Of a stretch of DNA of 64,000 nt, positions 37,970 to 50,684 are shown piece by piece (position 1 is the first letter of the stretch; each line of letters starts with the position of its first letter). The stretch is taken from positions 3,906,001 to 3,970,000 of the forward strand of contig NC_092672.1 of assembly GCF_964355755.1 (NCBI RefSeq). Direction: 5' to 3'. A program made the translations under genes and the position numbers. The notes below the pieces were generated by a model. The model was not told where the DNA came from and did not search any database. It was given only the letters and a program-made list of their open reading frames with translations. This DNA comes from Antedon mediterranea (lineage: Eukaryota; Echinodermata; Crinoidea; Comatulida; Antedonidae).

Positions 37970-38059
37970 TTAATTCTAAACCGCCCGGTGATATACTGAA
38001 ATTAAATCAATTAATTTGAAACAATAAGATGAGGAAATCTGTGAGAATGAGAAAAAGTC

Positions 38060-38130
38060 GCCCCAACCGAGACCCGAACCCGGACCTTCTGCTTGATATG
38101 CAGCTGTCCTAACCATTAGACCACTGGGGC
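38060..38130 (-). tRNA. tRNA-like sequence (probable pseudo-tRNA or SINE head)
   Basis: 71 nt folding as a cloverleaf: acceptor GCCCCAG with TTGGGGC (one G-U), D-arm GTCTAATGGTTAGGAC, anticodon loop ATATCAA and T-arm CCGGGTTCGGGTCTCGG. The anticodon would be AUC (Asp codon GAU), which eukaryotes do not normally use; position 32 is A and the 27-43 pair is a mismatch. It may be a Glu/Asp-type pseudo-tRNA. A counterpart lies at 54522-54592. Confidence 0.45.
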
Positions 38131-38504
38131 TTTCATGGTATTGATACTAACTATACTCACTAAATTGATTGAAAAAGTGTAAAAATACATTGTTCCAACT
38201 CGATTTGATAGCGACTCTTAACATATTATGTATATATATTCATAATAAAAACTCTTATTATATATAATACTTTACATTTTACATTTTTTCGAATACATAC
38301 CTTTAAATCTCTATATATAATTCCTGCCCTATGTAAAAATGCCAAAGCCATAGACTATGATGATCTCCATGAGTTGCATAATCCATTACTTTAAAACAGA
38401 ACAAACAAAATAAATTATATTATTTGTGGAATAATTGTTTTTTCAAATTGGCTTTACTAATATTTTGTATTTGTAAAATTGATTTTAAGTCCTTATCCAA
38501 GAAG

Positions 38505-38610
38505 ACCACCAGGATTACGGCTGTGGCATGACTTGAACCTGTGCCGATTTTATGGCATAGTTGGTGGCGACCCTACCTTAAACCACTTGGTCACTCAGGT
38601 CAGCTGATTG
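38505..38610 (-). repeat. tRNA-derived SINE, unit 1 end
   Basis: On the minus strand, GTGACCAAGTGGTTTAAGG (A-box region) and AGGTTCAAGTC (B-box). The counterpart is at 54965-55085. Confidence 0.55.
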
Positions 38611-39135
38611 AACTCTCACATATATATAACTATATCTTTATTTGTGTAAATAAAACACATGTTAAACATAAATATATACATCATCATCTTAAATCCTGAT
38701 ATCTTAATCTGTCATCACACAACTTACAAATTATATATAGCTATCGATATCAATACATATCTGAATTCAACAACAGTTTATCTAGGTATGCAGCTCACAT
38801 AACAGCATCAACATTGGAGAAATGTATGTAACTGATTAAGAATTAACCATTAAGTTTCCATTACAAAAAGGCAAATTGTCCAACAAGAGCTAAATGTTAA
38901 TATGAATGTATCATATAGATATAGAAATAAGAAAAAACTAAAGTATATTTAATATTTATTTTATTTTTAGCTTTGTGGATTTACAGTTTAAAAAAACATG
39001 ATACAAAAAGAGACTATTTAGATGAGGGTACATTAATTGAATTGTAGAACAGGAACGTCAGCACATTCCTGTTAAATTTGAATAAAAACAGTAAACAACA
39101 ATTTGATATTACGTTGTTTCACCAATTACTGTTTA

Positions 39136-39277
39136 AAGCTCTGTCTACATTATCAAACATTATTTGACAAAAATATGTGATGTGCTCAAATATGGTAGTG
39201 ATAATATGACATAATCATGTCCATATGGGCACATCACATGTCTTGGTCAAAAGTTTGATAGTATAGACAAGTCTTTA
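39136..39277. repeat. Palindromic MITE in duplication unit 2
   Basis: Counterpart of 25591-25746, with the right end altered to GACAAGTCTTTA. Confidence 0.75.
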
Positions 39278-39366
39278 CTCCACCAAGTAGTCTATGGTTG
39301 ACAAGTATGAGCAGAAGTTAAAATAATATCTGTTGCTTAAGTAACTATTATTTTACATATACCAAT

Positions 39367-39527
39367 CAGGGGAAGATTTAGGCAGGGCTAAACAGGCTTT
39401 ATCCCCCCTTCCCCTAAAATTTAACAGCCATATCTTTTTTAAAAATAAAATTATTCTGCAACCTGACGGATCGTTTTATCATTTATGAAATATTTAGCGC
39501 CCCCCTCCACCGCTGGATCCACCCCTG
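39367..39527. repeat. hAT-like MITE, unit 2
   Basis: Ends CAGGGGAAGATTTAG and CTGGATCCACCCCTG. It is longer than the unit 1 copy by a segment containing ATTCTGCAACCTGACGGATC. Confidence 0.6.
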
Positions 39528-42500
39528 CTAATCAATATAGGCCTACCATTTACCTAAATTCATTCATGTTCGACATTTTAATCAATTTTTTAACACTGTA
39601 TATTTCTTAATGAACATTTACCAAATAAAAATTTAGACAAATCTAAACTGAAATAGGACATACTTTTTAGCAAATAATTTTAAATAGATACATGAAAAAA
39701 ACAAAAAATATAACCTCATGGCAGAGGTATAACCGTTATATAAAACAAAAATATTTACATATAAAAAAACAACTTATATAAAATGTATAAACAATTCTGA
39801 CAATGTTGGTAATTGTGATGTTGACACATTTGGATGAGCATATTTTTTTAGAAAAAATGGTACAATTGCACAAATTAATGTTGAAAATGAGGTAAACTGT
39901 CAGCATATGTGGAATGCAGGTATGTTTGTGTACAAGCCTTTTTTTTTTATAGCAGTGCTCATTATGTTTCTAGGTATAATTTTAATAATATTTGAAAAAT
40001 CTACTCAAATTAAAAATGTCTATTTAATATATGTTTACAGGGTTTTATTATAACCAGTGGTGACCCCAGGAAATGTCCGAGGGAGGGTAATTAACGACGG
40101 AGACTTGTGGGAATTTCTCTCCAAAGTATTAATACCTATAGTATGATAGTATGATATGTTTTATCAACCAATGCACTTTATTTGAACATTTACTGTAAAT
40201 TCTTGCACCTGATTTGCACAAAAGAAACGTATAAATAATATAAATATAATAATATATATATAAAAAAAACATTTATGAAAACAAAGGTTTGATGGTATTG
40301 TACATTTATACATTGACATATTTACTATACATGGAAATTGAAATATAAATTAAAGGAATGTTGTTTTGGATTAAAAATAAATATTAAAACAGATTGCACG
40401 TAGCAAAACTTGGAAAGTTTTACAATTAAATAATGTAGACTAATAGTACAATAAATCTAACACCAATTTACTATGTTGTTTTGAAGCAACTACAATACAC
40501 CTACTACACCTTCAGGACCCCAAAAAATGTTCCCTTAAAGAAGTATTGTCCCCCAAAACATGAAAAATAAAGATTAATTAAATCAGACTTTGAATATGTT
40601 ATTTGTAGATTTAATAATTCCGTAGAAAAAAACCCGAAAAAAACCCTCAATGTTTTCACTTATAAATTGACAAAATAAATGGTTAAAATCAACCAAAAAC
40701 CCATTGGCTGGCAGCCATTTTGACCACTTTTTCTTTTAAATTACAGGTAAATACATTTTTTTCGATCCAATTTCTGGTCAAAGTGGAACTATTATGTGAC
40801 ATTAAAATGGAATATTCAACAAAAATTTTGTTGAGAATTTTCAGGGGGACAATACATCTTTAATAGGGATGTCCAAAAGGAAGGGTTTTTCTGTATATCT
40901 TTTTTGTAGCTTGTATTAAAGGTCTGTGTGGATTGAAAATCTATATACAGTATGGTTGGTTATCTAATGGTATAAATGTTGCCTTATAGGTTCAAATCTT
41001 ACCAGAGACATTTTTTTTATTTAACAAAATGTTTGAAACTTCTGTTGATATATGAGCTATGTTTGATATACAGTATGTTCCAAAATGAACAGTGTGGTTT
41101 CTAGTAATGATTATATAGGCCTATTACAATGTATTTATTGGCCTACTATACATGCCATTCTCTACTGTACAATTATATGACTAAATTTTTATTTCAAGGC
41201 CTTTGTAGAAAGATACCACAATTATATGACATTTATTCAGGCTTTTAGTCACGTTTAATACGTCCTTTTTGAAGCAAAAATCAGCTGAATTGGCTCCAGG
41301 CATTCAGTCACTTTGGAGAGTTCACCAGTCAATCCAATCGGCACCAGGCTTTTAGTCTCTGGGGCTTGGTCCTATTAAACACCACACAGCACTGTAATAG
41401 TACCACTAACATTAGACAATAATGCATGTTAGTACTGACCCTTAAATAATCAACGTCGCTACTAAATATAACTTAACCTAACCTTCTCAATATTCCCTTC
41501 TATAGGTAGTGTGTTAGTGGAGTCTATCCTAGAGTCATATAACATCTAAATAAATTCCTGTCATTTGATTGTGGATCACGTGGCGTGCAATAGTACGCAC
41601 TATTAAACGATCGTTTAACAGTACTTTTTTTGTGTACGAAAAAAAAAAAATTTTGTTTTATACTATTGCGTTTGAAATACAACAGCGCCACCTATGTTGT
41701 ACTTTCGCGGCGATTTTAATGTTATGACTGGTTTTTCGCGATGGAAGTACATTTCTGGAGAGATATATGTACTAATTTAGATAAAAAGGCATTTAAATTA
41801 GCTTCAGATCGTTTATAGGATTTTGATTAACTAATGGGAATATCTCTAAAAGATATGAAATCGTTGAAAAAACATAATTAGCCTAGATGAGTTCTAGTTG
41901 CCTGTCAAAGTTTTGCCTTTCAGCCTAGCTAGTAGGCCTGTTAGTACTAGCAAGGTTAAAACATCTAGTTGTTTGGTCGTTTGTTGACATAATTAACACT
42001 AAAGTAGGTGTGTTTATAAAATCCATATAAATATAACATTTAATTTAATATTATAAAACACCAAATGGTACTGTCAATGTGAATCAAATGTAAGCCTAAG
42101 CCTACCTTTTATTTGATTCCAATGACAGGATTCTATTTAGATGTTATATAAAACAAATAATGAATGCTTTATATTCGTAAATGAATATTTGGTGAATGAT
42201 GAAAGGTTATATATCAACTTGACTTCGCCTCGTTGAAATATAACCAGGCTTTCATCATTCACCTCATGCCATTATTTGTACCATTACAATCATAAAAATT
42301 CACTTTTGTATCATTTACAAATAGTGTTGTGTGGTGTTTAGTAGAGGACTAAACAGACTGCCACTCTTTTTGGAGGGCTAAGGGCACTAGTCAATCCAAC
42401 ATGCTCAATAGGCTCCTGCCTTTGGTCTCTCTGGAGTCAGTCCAAATGTTCACATAGCATGAAGAACAATCTTCAAATGAATTCTGATAATGATGATTTA

Positions 42501-43283
42501 CTTCATGGCGAATCTGTGTTGTTGTTATAAGTCGGTTTCTCTAATCCAATCAAAGTTATCAAACTGTAAAATAGAAAATATTATTATTATTATTATTATG
42601 TAATAATTAAAATGTCTAAATCAAAAATAAAAACTTAATATTGACTATTACAACATAATCTACATGAAGACCCTTAAACAAAGGATACATTATATTCATA
42701 TTTGACTACAGTAAGGAACAAAATATGTAACCATCACATCATATTTTGTTTTACATTAATGGGACGAATTATATTAATATTTGAATACAGTAAGAAATAT
42801 GTAAACATAACATCATATTTTGTTTTACATACTACTGTAATGGGACAAATTATATTTATATTTGGCTGGAGTAAATACTACAACATATGCTCTTCAGTGT
42901 AAGAACTGACATGTGTGCGCATACACACTTTTTAAGAAACATGAAGCATCAAGTTGATGGACGTTCAGAAATAGACCAATAAGCATCTTCCTATTATTTT
43001 ACCTAATGGGAAGAATTCTTAATTATCTATGTTCACATGTGAGAGGGAGGTACTTCACAAAAACTGCAGAAGTCATCGGATATTGCAGTTCCGATTAGTA
43101 ATCCGGTTTGAATAGTTCCCTTCCTATATATGTTATTGTAACACAAAGAGCCGGTCTAATAAATGATAACCACATGTACATGTACTTGTTTGTTTGGAAA
43201 AAAACATTTAACAAGTTCGAAAGTCGTGGGAATTGAATGATATGTCCTTTACATTGTGGTATAATATTAGCAAATGGACCAAT

Positions 43284-43352
43284 CAGGGAATGTTCGATTG
43301 CAAAATCACAACATATTGTTTACACGTGAGGAACAGATTTCATCTATAAAAG
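43284..43352 (+). promoter_or_regulatory. C1q copy 3 core promoter
   Basis: TATAAAAG at 43345-43352. The C/EBP-like and E-box motifs are kept, but the kappaB-like site has mutated to GGGAATGTTC. Confidence 0.65.
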
Positions 43353-43449
43353 TCGAGCGAAAATTGAAACTGGATTTATTCATACAACAGCAGATGACAG
43401 GGAAACATCCAGTTTACAGATCAACAGAAAAGACATCCAGAATACAACA

Positions 43450-45840
43450 ATGTATCTCCGGTAAGTAAATTGTTATTTAAGCTTTTAATAATATTGTTTC
43501 GTGTGAAACAGATATTTATTTAGTTAACATTGAGGGCGTCCTTTCTTGTCTCTAATAAACAAGCGTAGATCCAGCATGGCGAGCAGCTGACTCGCATCGA
43601 TGTTTTTATAAGTATTTTAATTCTGTTAATTTACCAGTTTTTAGTAAATATCATTTAGATATTTATACTGTGATGTTTAGGGATCTACCAACTGTTAATC
43701 TGCTTAAGATACTGAACTGAAGTTAATCAGAGACTTGTTTAAATGTTAATTACATCCGGTCAAAGTAAATTGAATTGTGGCGAGGCGGACAGAAGTAAAG
43801 TACAATATCACAACCGATCTTAATGTATGAGTGTTTATTTAACACCATTCAATTCTGTAAAGATTGAATAAAAAACAAAGGTTACAGTAAAAGTCAACCT
43901 GACTAAAAAGCTCATGTAAATATAAAGATGAAACATACATAAAACATTATTTCATTAAAAGAATAATGTTAACTATCTAATGACAAGTCATTATTGAAAG
44001 GGTTGATGATTATGGATGCATTAATCTAATATTGAAATAATGTTTTATGTATGTTTCATCTTTATATTTACATGAGATTTTTAGTCAGGTTGACTTTTAC
44101 TGTAACCTTTGTTTTTTATTCAATCTTTACAGAATTGAATGGTGTTAAATAAACACTCATACATTAAGATCGGTTGTGATATTGTACTTTACTTCTGTCC
44201 GCCTCGCCAAATATTTAGGATGATATTTGGTGCTACTGTACTTTAGCACTGCTACTCTGTACTTTGACATTACTGTCTTTTACTGTAGTACTGATTTGTT
44301 AGAATTCTGTAACCTTCCTTGAACATGTTGGCTGTGGGAAGGAAAAAACAATATTAAAACACACAGAAGGTACAATATGGGTATACTCTAGTTAGGAATG
44401 CAATACAACTGAAGATCATTTAATACAAGTCAATTTCTGTTTAAATATTCTTTTACCATTAATGTTCTATTTAGCATATCTGAAATAATTTTTTTTTATA
44501 CATTAATATTTTGTCACCGATTATTGTAAGGTAAACTGGAGTCCATTCTAAACACAGTTTAATGAGCTGTTAGGATCTCAATGTAATAAGACATTATGTG
44601 ATAGGCTGGCCAATTCCTTTCCATGCCGTATTATGCTTCCTAACATTTTCAATCAGGTACTCATTTACAGCTGAGCTGTTCTTATTGGGAAATTAACTTG
44701 GGTCTTATATCATATTCAAACATCTTGTTAGGCTTAGTTATGTTTTTTCTTTGTACAACAGGACAGCCAGGCTGCTTCTTGGTCCTGAGAATCGTATGTA
44801 GGCTGTGAAATAAAAGGGTTGCAGAATGCTGGCTAATGATGACATCATGATCAGTGTGCAAAACATACTTTGACGAAACTCTGCTAGACAATGACTAATG
44901 GATTGCAACCTTTTTTTTAAATGAAAGGGGTATTTTTATAAATATGGTAGATTGGAAGAGTGCAATTATTACTAAAATTTTTTCGAGGGGAAAAAGTTAA
45001 CTTACAGTTTTTATATTGAATTTCAGATTTAATATGATGTTAACAATTGTGATACAGATTAGTATAATCTATGTCATCAAATCAGCAGCTCAAACCAATT
45101 CTGAAGCTTGTAATAGCTGTTGTACAGCTGGGGTTCCTGGCATTCCAGGAAATCATGGTAATCCAGGTGCAATAGGGCCACAAGGAATGAATGGAATACA
45201 AGGAATGAAAGGAGAACAAGGAATTAATGGAGAACAAGGAATTAATGGAGAACAAGGAATTAATGGAGAACAAGGAATAAAAGGAGAACAAGGATTGAAT
45301 GGAGAACAAGGAATGAAAGGAGATAATGGAAGCAATGGCTTAGATGGGATTCCTGGTAAATTAGGACCAAAAGGACCTCAAGGCCTCATTGGACTACCAG
45401 GTGCAAATGGTGTAAAAGGAGAAAAGGGTGAACAAGCTAGTCAGCAGAAATCTGCTTTTTCAGTAGTTTTTACATCAAACCCAGGTCGTCACGCCATTAG
45501 CCCAATGAAGTACGACACAATAATTTCAAATGTAGGAAATCCCTACAACAAAGAAACAGGAAAGTTTGTCTGTACAATTCCAGGTGTTTATGTATTCCAG
45601 GTGACATCAATGAAATCAACTGGTGGAAAAATTCTAACAGCAATCAAGAAAAATGGGAATATTCAAATGACCACAAGGATGGATGCTGCTGGGTATAATT
45701 CTGCAAGTACAATGGTGGTTCTTGATCTGATATCAGGTGATCAAGTATGGACTGAGCCATATAATTCAGGCACTAACTATTATCAAAGTGACAGCAACAG
45801 ATACTGCTCATTTTCTGGTTTCTTACTTTATGCAGCATAA
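43450..45840 (+). CDS. C1q-domain collagen-like secreted protein, copy 3
   Basis: Exon 1 is 43450-43460 and exon 2 is 45027-45840; 274 aa. The intron is about 700 bp longer than in the other copies because of the insertion at 43496-44209. The stalk has 34 triplets (residues 39-140), including a run of GEQGIN units and one GIQ. The head (141-274) is the most diverged type with copy 6: [13 protein letters not shown], a one-residue deletion (STGGKIL), [13 protein letters not shown] and the loop [13 protein letters not shown]. Frame fully open. Confidence 0.9.
43496..44209. mobile_element. Foldback insertion in C1q copy 3 intron
   Basis: 714 bp absent from the same intron position in copies 1, 2, 4, 5 and 6, and flanked by AATATT (43490-43495 and 44210-44215). 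Two 177-bp arms, 43778-43954 and 44033-44209, are inverted repeats around a 78-bp loop. The left 280 bp lies outside the arms and begins GTTTCGTGTGAAAC, itself a small hairpin. Class not assigned. Confidence 0.8.
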
Positions 45841-47400
45841 AGTAAACATACAAATACATGTATTGCTTTAATCAATTAATTTGCAAATAGGCATAAAAAA
45901 AAGGGTAAAAAATCAGACTTTGAATACTGTAGGCTATTTTGCAGTTTTAATTAATCACTTCCATAGAAGAACAAATGTTAAAAATAATGCTTTTACTTAT
46001 AAAAAAACCCCCCAAATATACAGTTAAATTTAACCACAAACCCATTGGCTGGCAGGAAATTCACCTATTTCCACCCCACCCATTTTTGGTCAAAGTAAAT
46101 AACTATTACATTAACATTTTCTTTTAGAAAGGTTAGTGATTTTTTATGTGAATTTTACTTACCAGTTAAAAAATTATAGATTTAACATTTATTTCATTCA
46201 AACTAAATGTTGTAAGTATATTTTAGAAATAAAAATATTAATATTCCGTATTTTGAGTGGATCATTATGTTGAACTATGAACTATATATGGTATAATTGT
46301 TTATGTGAGGGGAGAAAGTTGGATAAAAATCAAAGCCTCTTCTTTTTTTTAAAGTTTTTAATTCTTTGCTTGGCACACTTTATTTTATAAAATTCATATG
46401 AATCATAATATTGCTCATGACGACACTGGAAACCAGTTTGTTACAACTCGACATATAACTTTGCATAAAATATAAAACAGAACTGAACGTTAGAGGAAAC
46501 ATACCGTTAGAGGAAACAATAAACTCTGATAAAAAGAATTAAATATTTGACATACTACAAAAAATGCACTAAACATAAAAGAAAACATAACAAAATGGTA
46601 AAAAATACTGAAGAAGATTTTGAAAACTATGAAAACTAGAGAAATAAAAACACCTCCAAAATATTTAGACGAATTATATACCAAAGAAATATGAAGAGGC
46701 TTAAAAACAGGATAAATCATATTAATATTGACTACAGTAAGAAACAAAATATGTAAACATAACATTTACATATGTTGTTTTACATACTGTAATGGGATGA
46801 ATAATATTAATATTTGAGTACAGTAAGAAATATGTTAATATAACATTAAATATTCTGTTTTACATACTCTGTATGTGGGACAAATTATATAAATATTTGA
46901 CTACATTTACATATTTTGTTTTGCATACTACTGTAATGGACAAATTATATTTATGTTTGGCTGGAGTAAGTAACAATGCTCTTCAGTGTAAGAACTGACA
47001 TGAATGCGCATACACACTTTTTAAGAAACACGAAGCATCAAGTTGATTGACGTTCAGAAATAGACCAATCAGTATCTTCCTATTATTTTACCTGATGGGA
47101 AGAATTAGTAATTATCTATGTTCACATGTGAGAGGGAGGTAACTTCACAAAAACTGCGGAAGTCATCGGATATTGAAGTTTTGATTAGTAATCCGGTTTG
47201 AATATGTTCCCTTTCCTAATGTTATTTTAACACAAAGAGCCGGTCTAATAAAGGTACTTGTTTGTTTAAAAAAAAACATTTAACAAGTTCAAAAGTCGTG
47301 GGAATCGCATGATATGTCCTGTATAATATCAGCAAATGGACAAATTAGGGAGTTTTCGATTGAAAAATGACAACATATTGTTTACACGTGAGGAACAGAT
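45841..47400. other. Intergenic region between C1q copies 3 and 4
   Basis: No gene. 45890-46140 is AT-rich sequence shared with the upstream blocks of the units (CCCATTGGCTGGCAG). 46320-47380 matches 32600-33600, and CCAATCAGTATCTTCC lies at about 47065. Confidence 0.5.
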
Positions 47401-47414
47401 TTCATCTATAAAAG
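47352..47414 (+). promoter_or_regulatory. C1q copy 4 core promoter
   Basis: GGGAGTTTTC and the E-box are kept, and TATAAAAG is at 47407-47414. The C/EBP-like word is changed (GATTGAAAAATG). Confidence 0.6.
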
Positions 47415-47511
47415 TCGAGTGAAAATTGAAACTGGATTTATTCATACAACAGCAGATGACAGGGAAACATCCAGTTTACAGATCAACAGAAAAGACATCC
47501 AGAATACAACA

Positions 47512-49291
47512 ATGTATCTCCGGTAAGTAAATTGTTATTTTAGCTTTTAATAATATTTAGGATATTTGGTGCTACTGTACTTTGGCACTGCTACTCTGTA
47601 CTTTGACATTACTGTCTTTTACTGTAGTACTGATTTGTTAGAATTCTGTAACCTTCCTTGTATATGTTGCCGGTGGGAAGGAAAAAACAATATTAAAACA
47701 CACAGAAGGTACAATATGGGTGTACTCCAGTTAGGAATGCAATACAACTGAAGATCATTTAATACAAGTCAATTTCTGTTTAAATATTCTTTTACCATTA
47801 ATGTTCTATTTAGCATATCTGAAATCATTTTTTTTTATACATTAACATTTTGTCACCGATTATTGTAAGGTAAACTGGAGTCCATTCTAAACACAGTTTA
47901 ATGAGCTGTTAAGACTTAGCATTATGTGTTTCCACGCTGTATTATCCTTCCTAACATGTACTCATTTACAGCTGAGCTGTTCTTATTGGGAAATTAACTT
48001 GGGTCTTATACTGTATAATATCATATTCAAACTTTTTGTTAGGCTTAGTTATGTTTTTTCTTTGTACAACAGGACAGCCAGGCCGCTTCTTGATCTTGGG
48101 AATCTTATGTAGGCTGTGAAATAAAAGGGTTGCAGAATGCTGGCTAATGATGACATCATGATCAGTGTGCAAAGCTAACTTTGACGAAACTCTGCTAGAC
48201 AATGACTAATGGATTGCAACCTTTTTTAAAAATTTAATAAAAAGGGTATTTTTATAAGTATGGTAGATACTGTATGATGCAATTATTACTAAAATGTGTT
48301 AAAAAAGTTAACATACAGTTTTTATATTGAATTTCAGATTTAATATGATGTTAACAATTGTGATACAGATTAGTATAATCTATGTCATCAAATCAGCAGC
48401 TTAAACCAATTCTGAAGCTTGTAATAGCTGTTGTACACCTGGGGTTCCTGGTATTCCAGGAAATCATGGTAATCCGGGTGTGTCAGGGCCACAAGGAATG
48501 AAGGGAGAACAAGGAATGAAAGGAGAACAAGGAATGAATGGAGTGAAAGGAGAACAAGGAATGAATGGAGAACAAGGATTGAATGGAGAACAAGGATTGA
48601 AAGGAGAACAAGGATTGAATGGAGAACAAGGAATGAATGGAGAACAAGGATTGAATGGAGAACAAGGATTGAATGGAGAACAAGGAATGAATGGAGAACA
48701 AGGAATGAAAGGAGAACAAGGAATGAAAGGAGACCCGGGAATGAAAGGAGAACAAGGAATAACAGGAGATGATGGAAGGAATGGCTTAGATGGGTCTCCT
48801 GGAAAGTTAGGACCAACTGGACCTCAAGGCCTCATTGGATTACCAGGTGCAAATGGTGTAAAGGGAGAAAAGGGTGAACAATCTAGTCAGAAGAAATCTG
48901 CTTTTTCAGTAGTTTTTACTACAGACCCAGGTCATCATGCCATTAGCCCAATGAAGTACGACACAATAATTACAGATGTAGGAAATCACTACAACAAAGA
49001 AACAGGCAAGTTTGTCTGTACAATTCCAGGTGTGTATATGTATTCCAGGTGACATCAATGAAATCAAGTGGTAGTGGTAAAATTTTAACAAGAATCATGA
49101 AAAATGGCAATAATCAAATGTCTGCATGGATGAGTGCTTCAGGGTTTAATTCTGTAAGCACAATGGTGGTTCTTGATCTGATATCAGGTGATCAAGTATG
49201 GACTCAACCCAAAGGTTCAAGCTATAACTATTACTACAGTAACAGTGACAGATTCTGCTCATTTTCTGGTTTCTTACTTTATGCAGCATAA
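47512..49291 (+). pseudogene. C1q-domain collagen-like gene, copy 4 (broken)
   Basis: Exon 1 is 47512-47522 and the exon 2 remnant 48338-49291. Two lesions: TAA at 48402-48404, where other copies have CAA just after the signal peptide, and a 2-nt insertion near 49031-49040 that shifts the frame at the IPGVYVF strand of the head. The stalk is the longest of the array, with 49 Gly-X-Y triplets including GDPGMK. Promoter and splice sites look intact, so it may still be transcribed. Confidence 0.85.
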
Positions 49292-49419
49292 AGTAAACAT
49301 ATACAAATACTTGTATTGTTTTAAACAATTAATTTGCAAATGGCAAGTCAAACTATACAAATGTCACAAGCTAAATTACTATTAATTAAAATGTATTGTC
49401 CCCCAAAACATGAAAATTC

Positions 49420-50520
49420 CAGTTAAAAATATAGATATAACATTTATTTCAAAACTAAATCTTATAAGTATATTTCAGAAATAAAAATATTAATATTCAG
49501 TATTTTGAGTGGATCATTATGTTGAACTATGACCTATGGTATAATTGTTTATGTGAGGTGAGAAAGTTTGGAAAAAAATCAAAGCCTTCTATTTTTTAAA
49601 GTTTTGAATTCTTTCCTTTTATAAAATTCATATGAATCACAATATTGCTCATGACGACACTGGAAACCAGTTTGTTACAACTTGACATATAACTTTGCAT
49701 AAAATATCAAAAAGAACTGAACATACCACCCTTAGAGGAAACAATAAATTATGATAAAACAAATTAAATATTTAAAATACTACAAAAAATGCACTAAACA
49801 TAAACGAAAACATGACAAAATGGTAAAAAGTACTGAAGAGGATTTTGAAAACTATGAGAACTACAGAAATAAAAACACCTCCAAAATATTTAGACGAATT
49901 ATATACCAATGAAACATGAAGAGGCTTAAAAACAGGATAAATCATATTCATATTGACTACAGTAAGAAACAAAATAATAATATGTAAACATAACATTTAC
50001 ATATTCTGTTTTACATATTTATACTGTATGTGGGACAAATTTTATAAATATTTGACTAAATTTACACATTTTGTTTTAATACTACTGTAATGGGACAAAT
50101 TATATTTATATTTGGCTGGAGTAAATAACTACAACATATGCTCTTCCGTGTAAGGACTTGTGACATGAATGCGCATACACACTTTTTAAGAAACATGAAG
50201 CACCCAGTTGATTGACGTTCAGAAATAGACCAATCAGCATCTTCCTATTATTTTACCTAATGGGAAGAATTATTGATTATCTATGTTCACATGTGAGAGG
50301 GAGGTAGTTTATTGAACTTCACAAAAACTGCGGAAGTCATCGGATATTGAAGTTTCGATTAGTAATCCGGTTTAAATAGATCCCTTTCCTAATGTTATTG
50401 TAACACAAAGAGCCGGTCTAATAAAGGTACTTGTTTGTTTAAAAAAAAACATTTAACAAGTTCAAAAGTCATGGGAATCGCATGATATGTCCTGTATAAT
50501 ATCAGCAAATGGACAAATTA
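49420..50520. repeat. Upstream repeat block of C1q copy 5
   Basis: No gene. Matches 32600-33600 with short deletions. CCAATCAGCATCTTCC lies at about 50230. Confidence 0.6.
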
Positions 50521-50587
50521 GGGAGTTTTCGATTGCAAAATGACAACATATTGTTTACACGTGAGGAACAGATTTCATCTATAAAAG
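50521..50587 (+). promoter_or_regulatory. C1q copy 5 core promoter
   Basis: GGGAGTTTTC, GATTGCAAAATG and CACGTG, with TATAAAAG at 50580-50587. Confidence 0.65.
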
Positions 50588-50684
50588 TCGAGTGAAAATT
50601 GAAACTGGATTTATTCATAGAACAGCAGATGACAGGGAAACATCCAGTTTACAGATCAACAGAAAAGACATTCAGAAAACAACA

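Larger units (their letters stand above)
36480..38388 (-). pseudogene. RSKR/SgK494-like kinase fragment, copy 1 (broken)
   Basis: Three exons match copy 2: 38301-38388, 37007-37124 and 36480-36632. The catalytic-loop exon has a 61-bp deletion between two CCAT repeats, which shifts the frame and removes the alphaE region. The DFG exon is open, but an Asp of the LLDEGG turn is Tyr. The exon carrying APE and DWWSLG loses homology after KVINK and runs into unrelated sequence with a chance GTAAGT at 36479-36474. A TTAA-type element sits in one intron. No N-lobe exon was found. The parent family is the AGC-related RSKR; this copy is non-functional by frame. Confidence 0.78.
25263..38830. repeat. 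Segmental duplication unit 1
   Basis: Homology to units 2 and 3 begins near the word ACTGATTA at 25263 and runs through MITEs, SINEs and hairpins to the C1q promoter. The unit holds C1q copies 1 and 2 and kinase fragment copy 1. Left of the boundary the sequence is unique, whereas units 2 and 3 are preceded there by kinase-associated sequence. Confidence 0.8.

Noticed and set aside
48388-48816. Antisense frames over the C1q stalks with repeated LSFLVLHS or FSIQSLFS
   Set aside because: They mirror the Gly-X-Y repeats on the coding strand and occur in every copy for that reason only.
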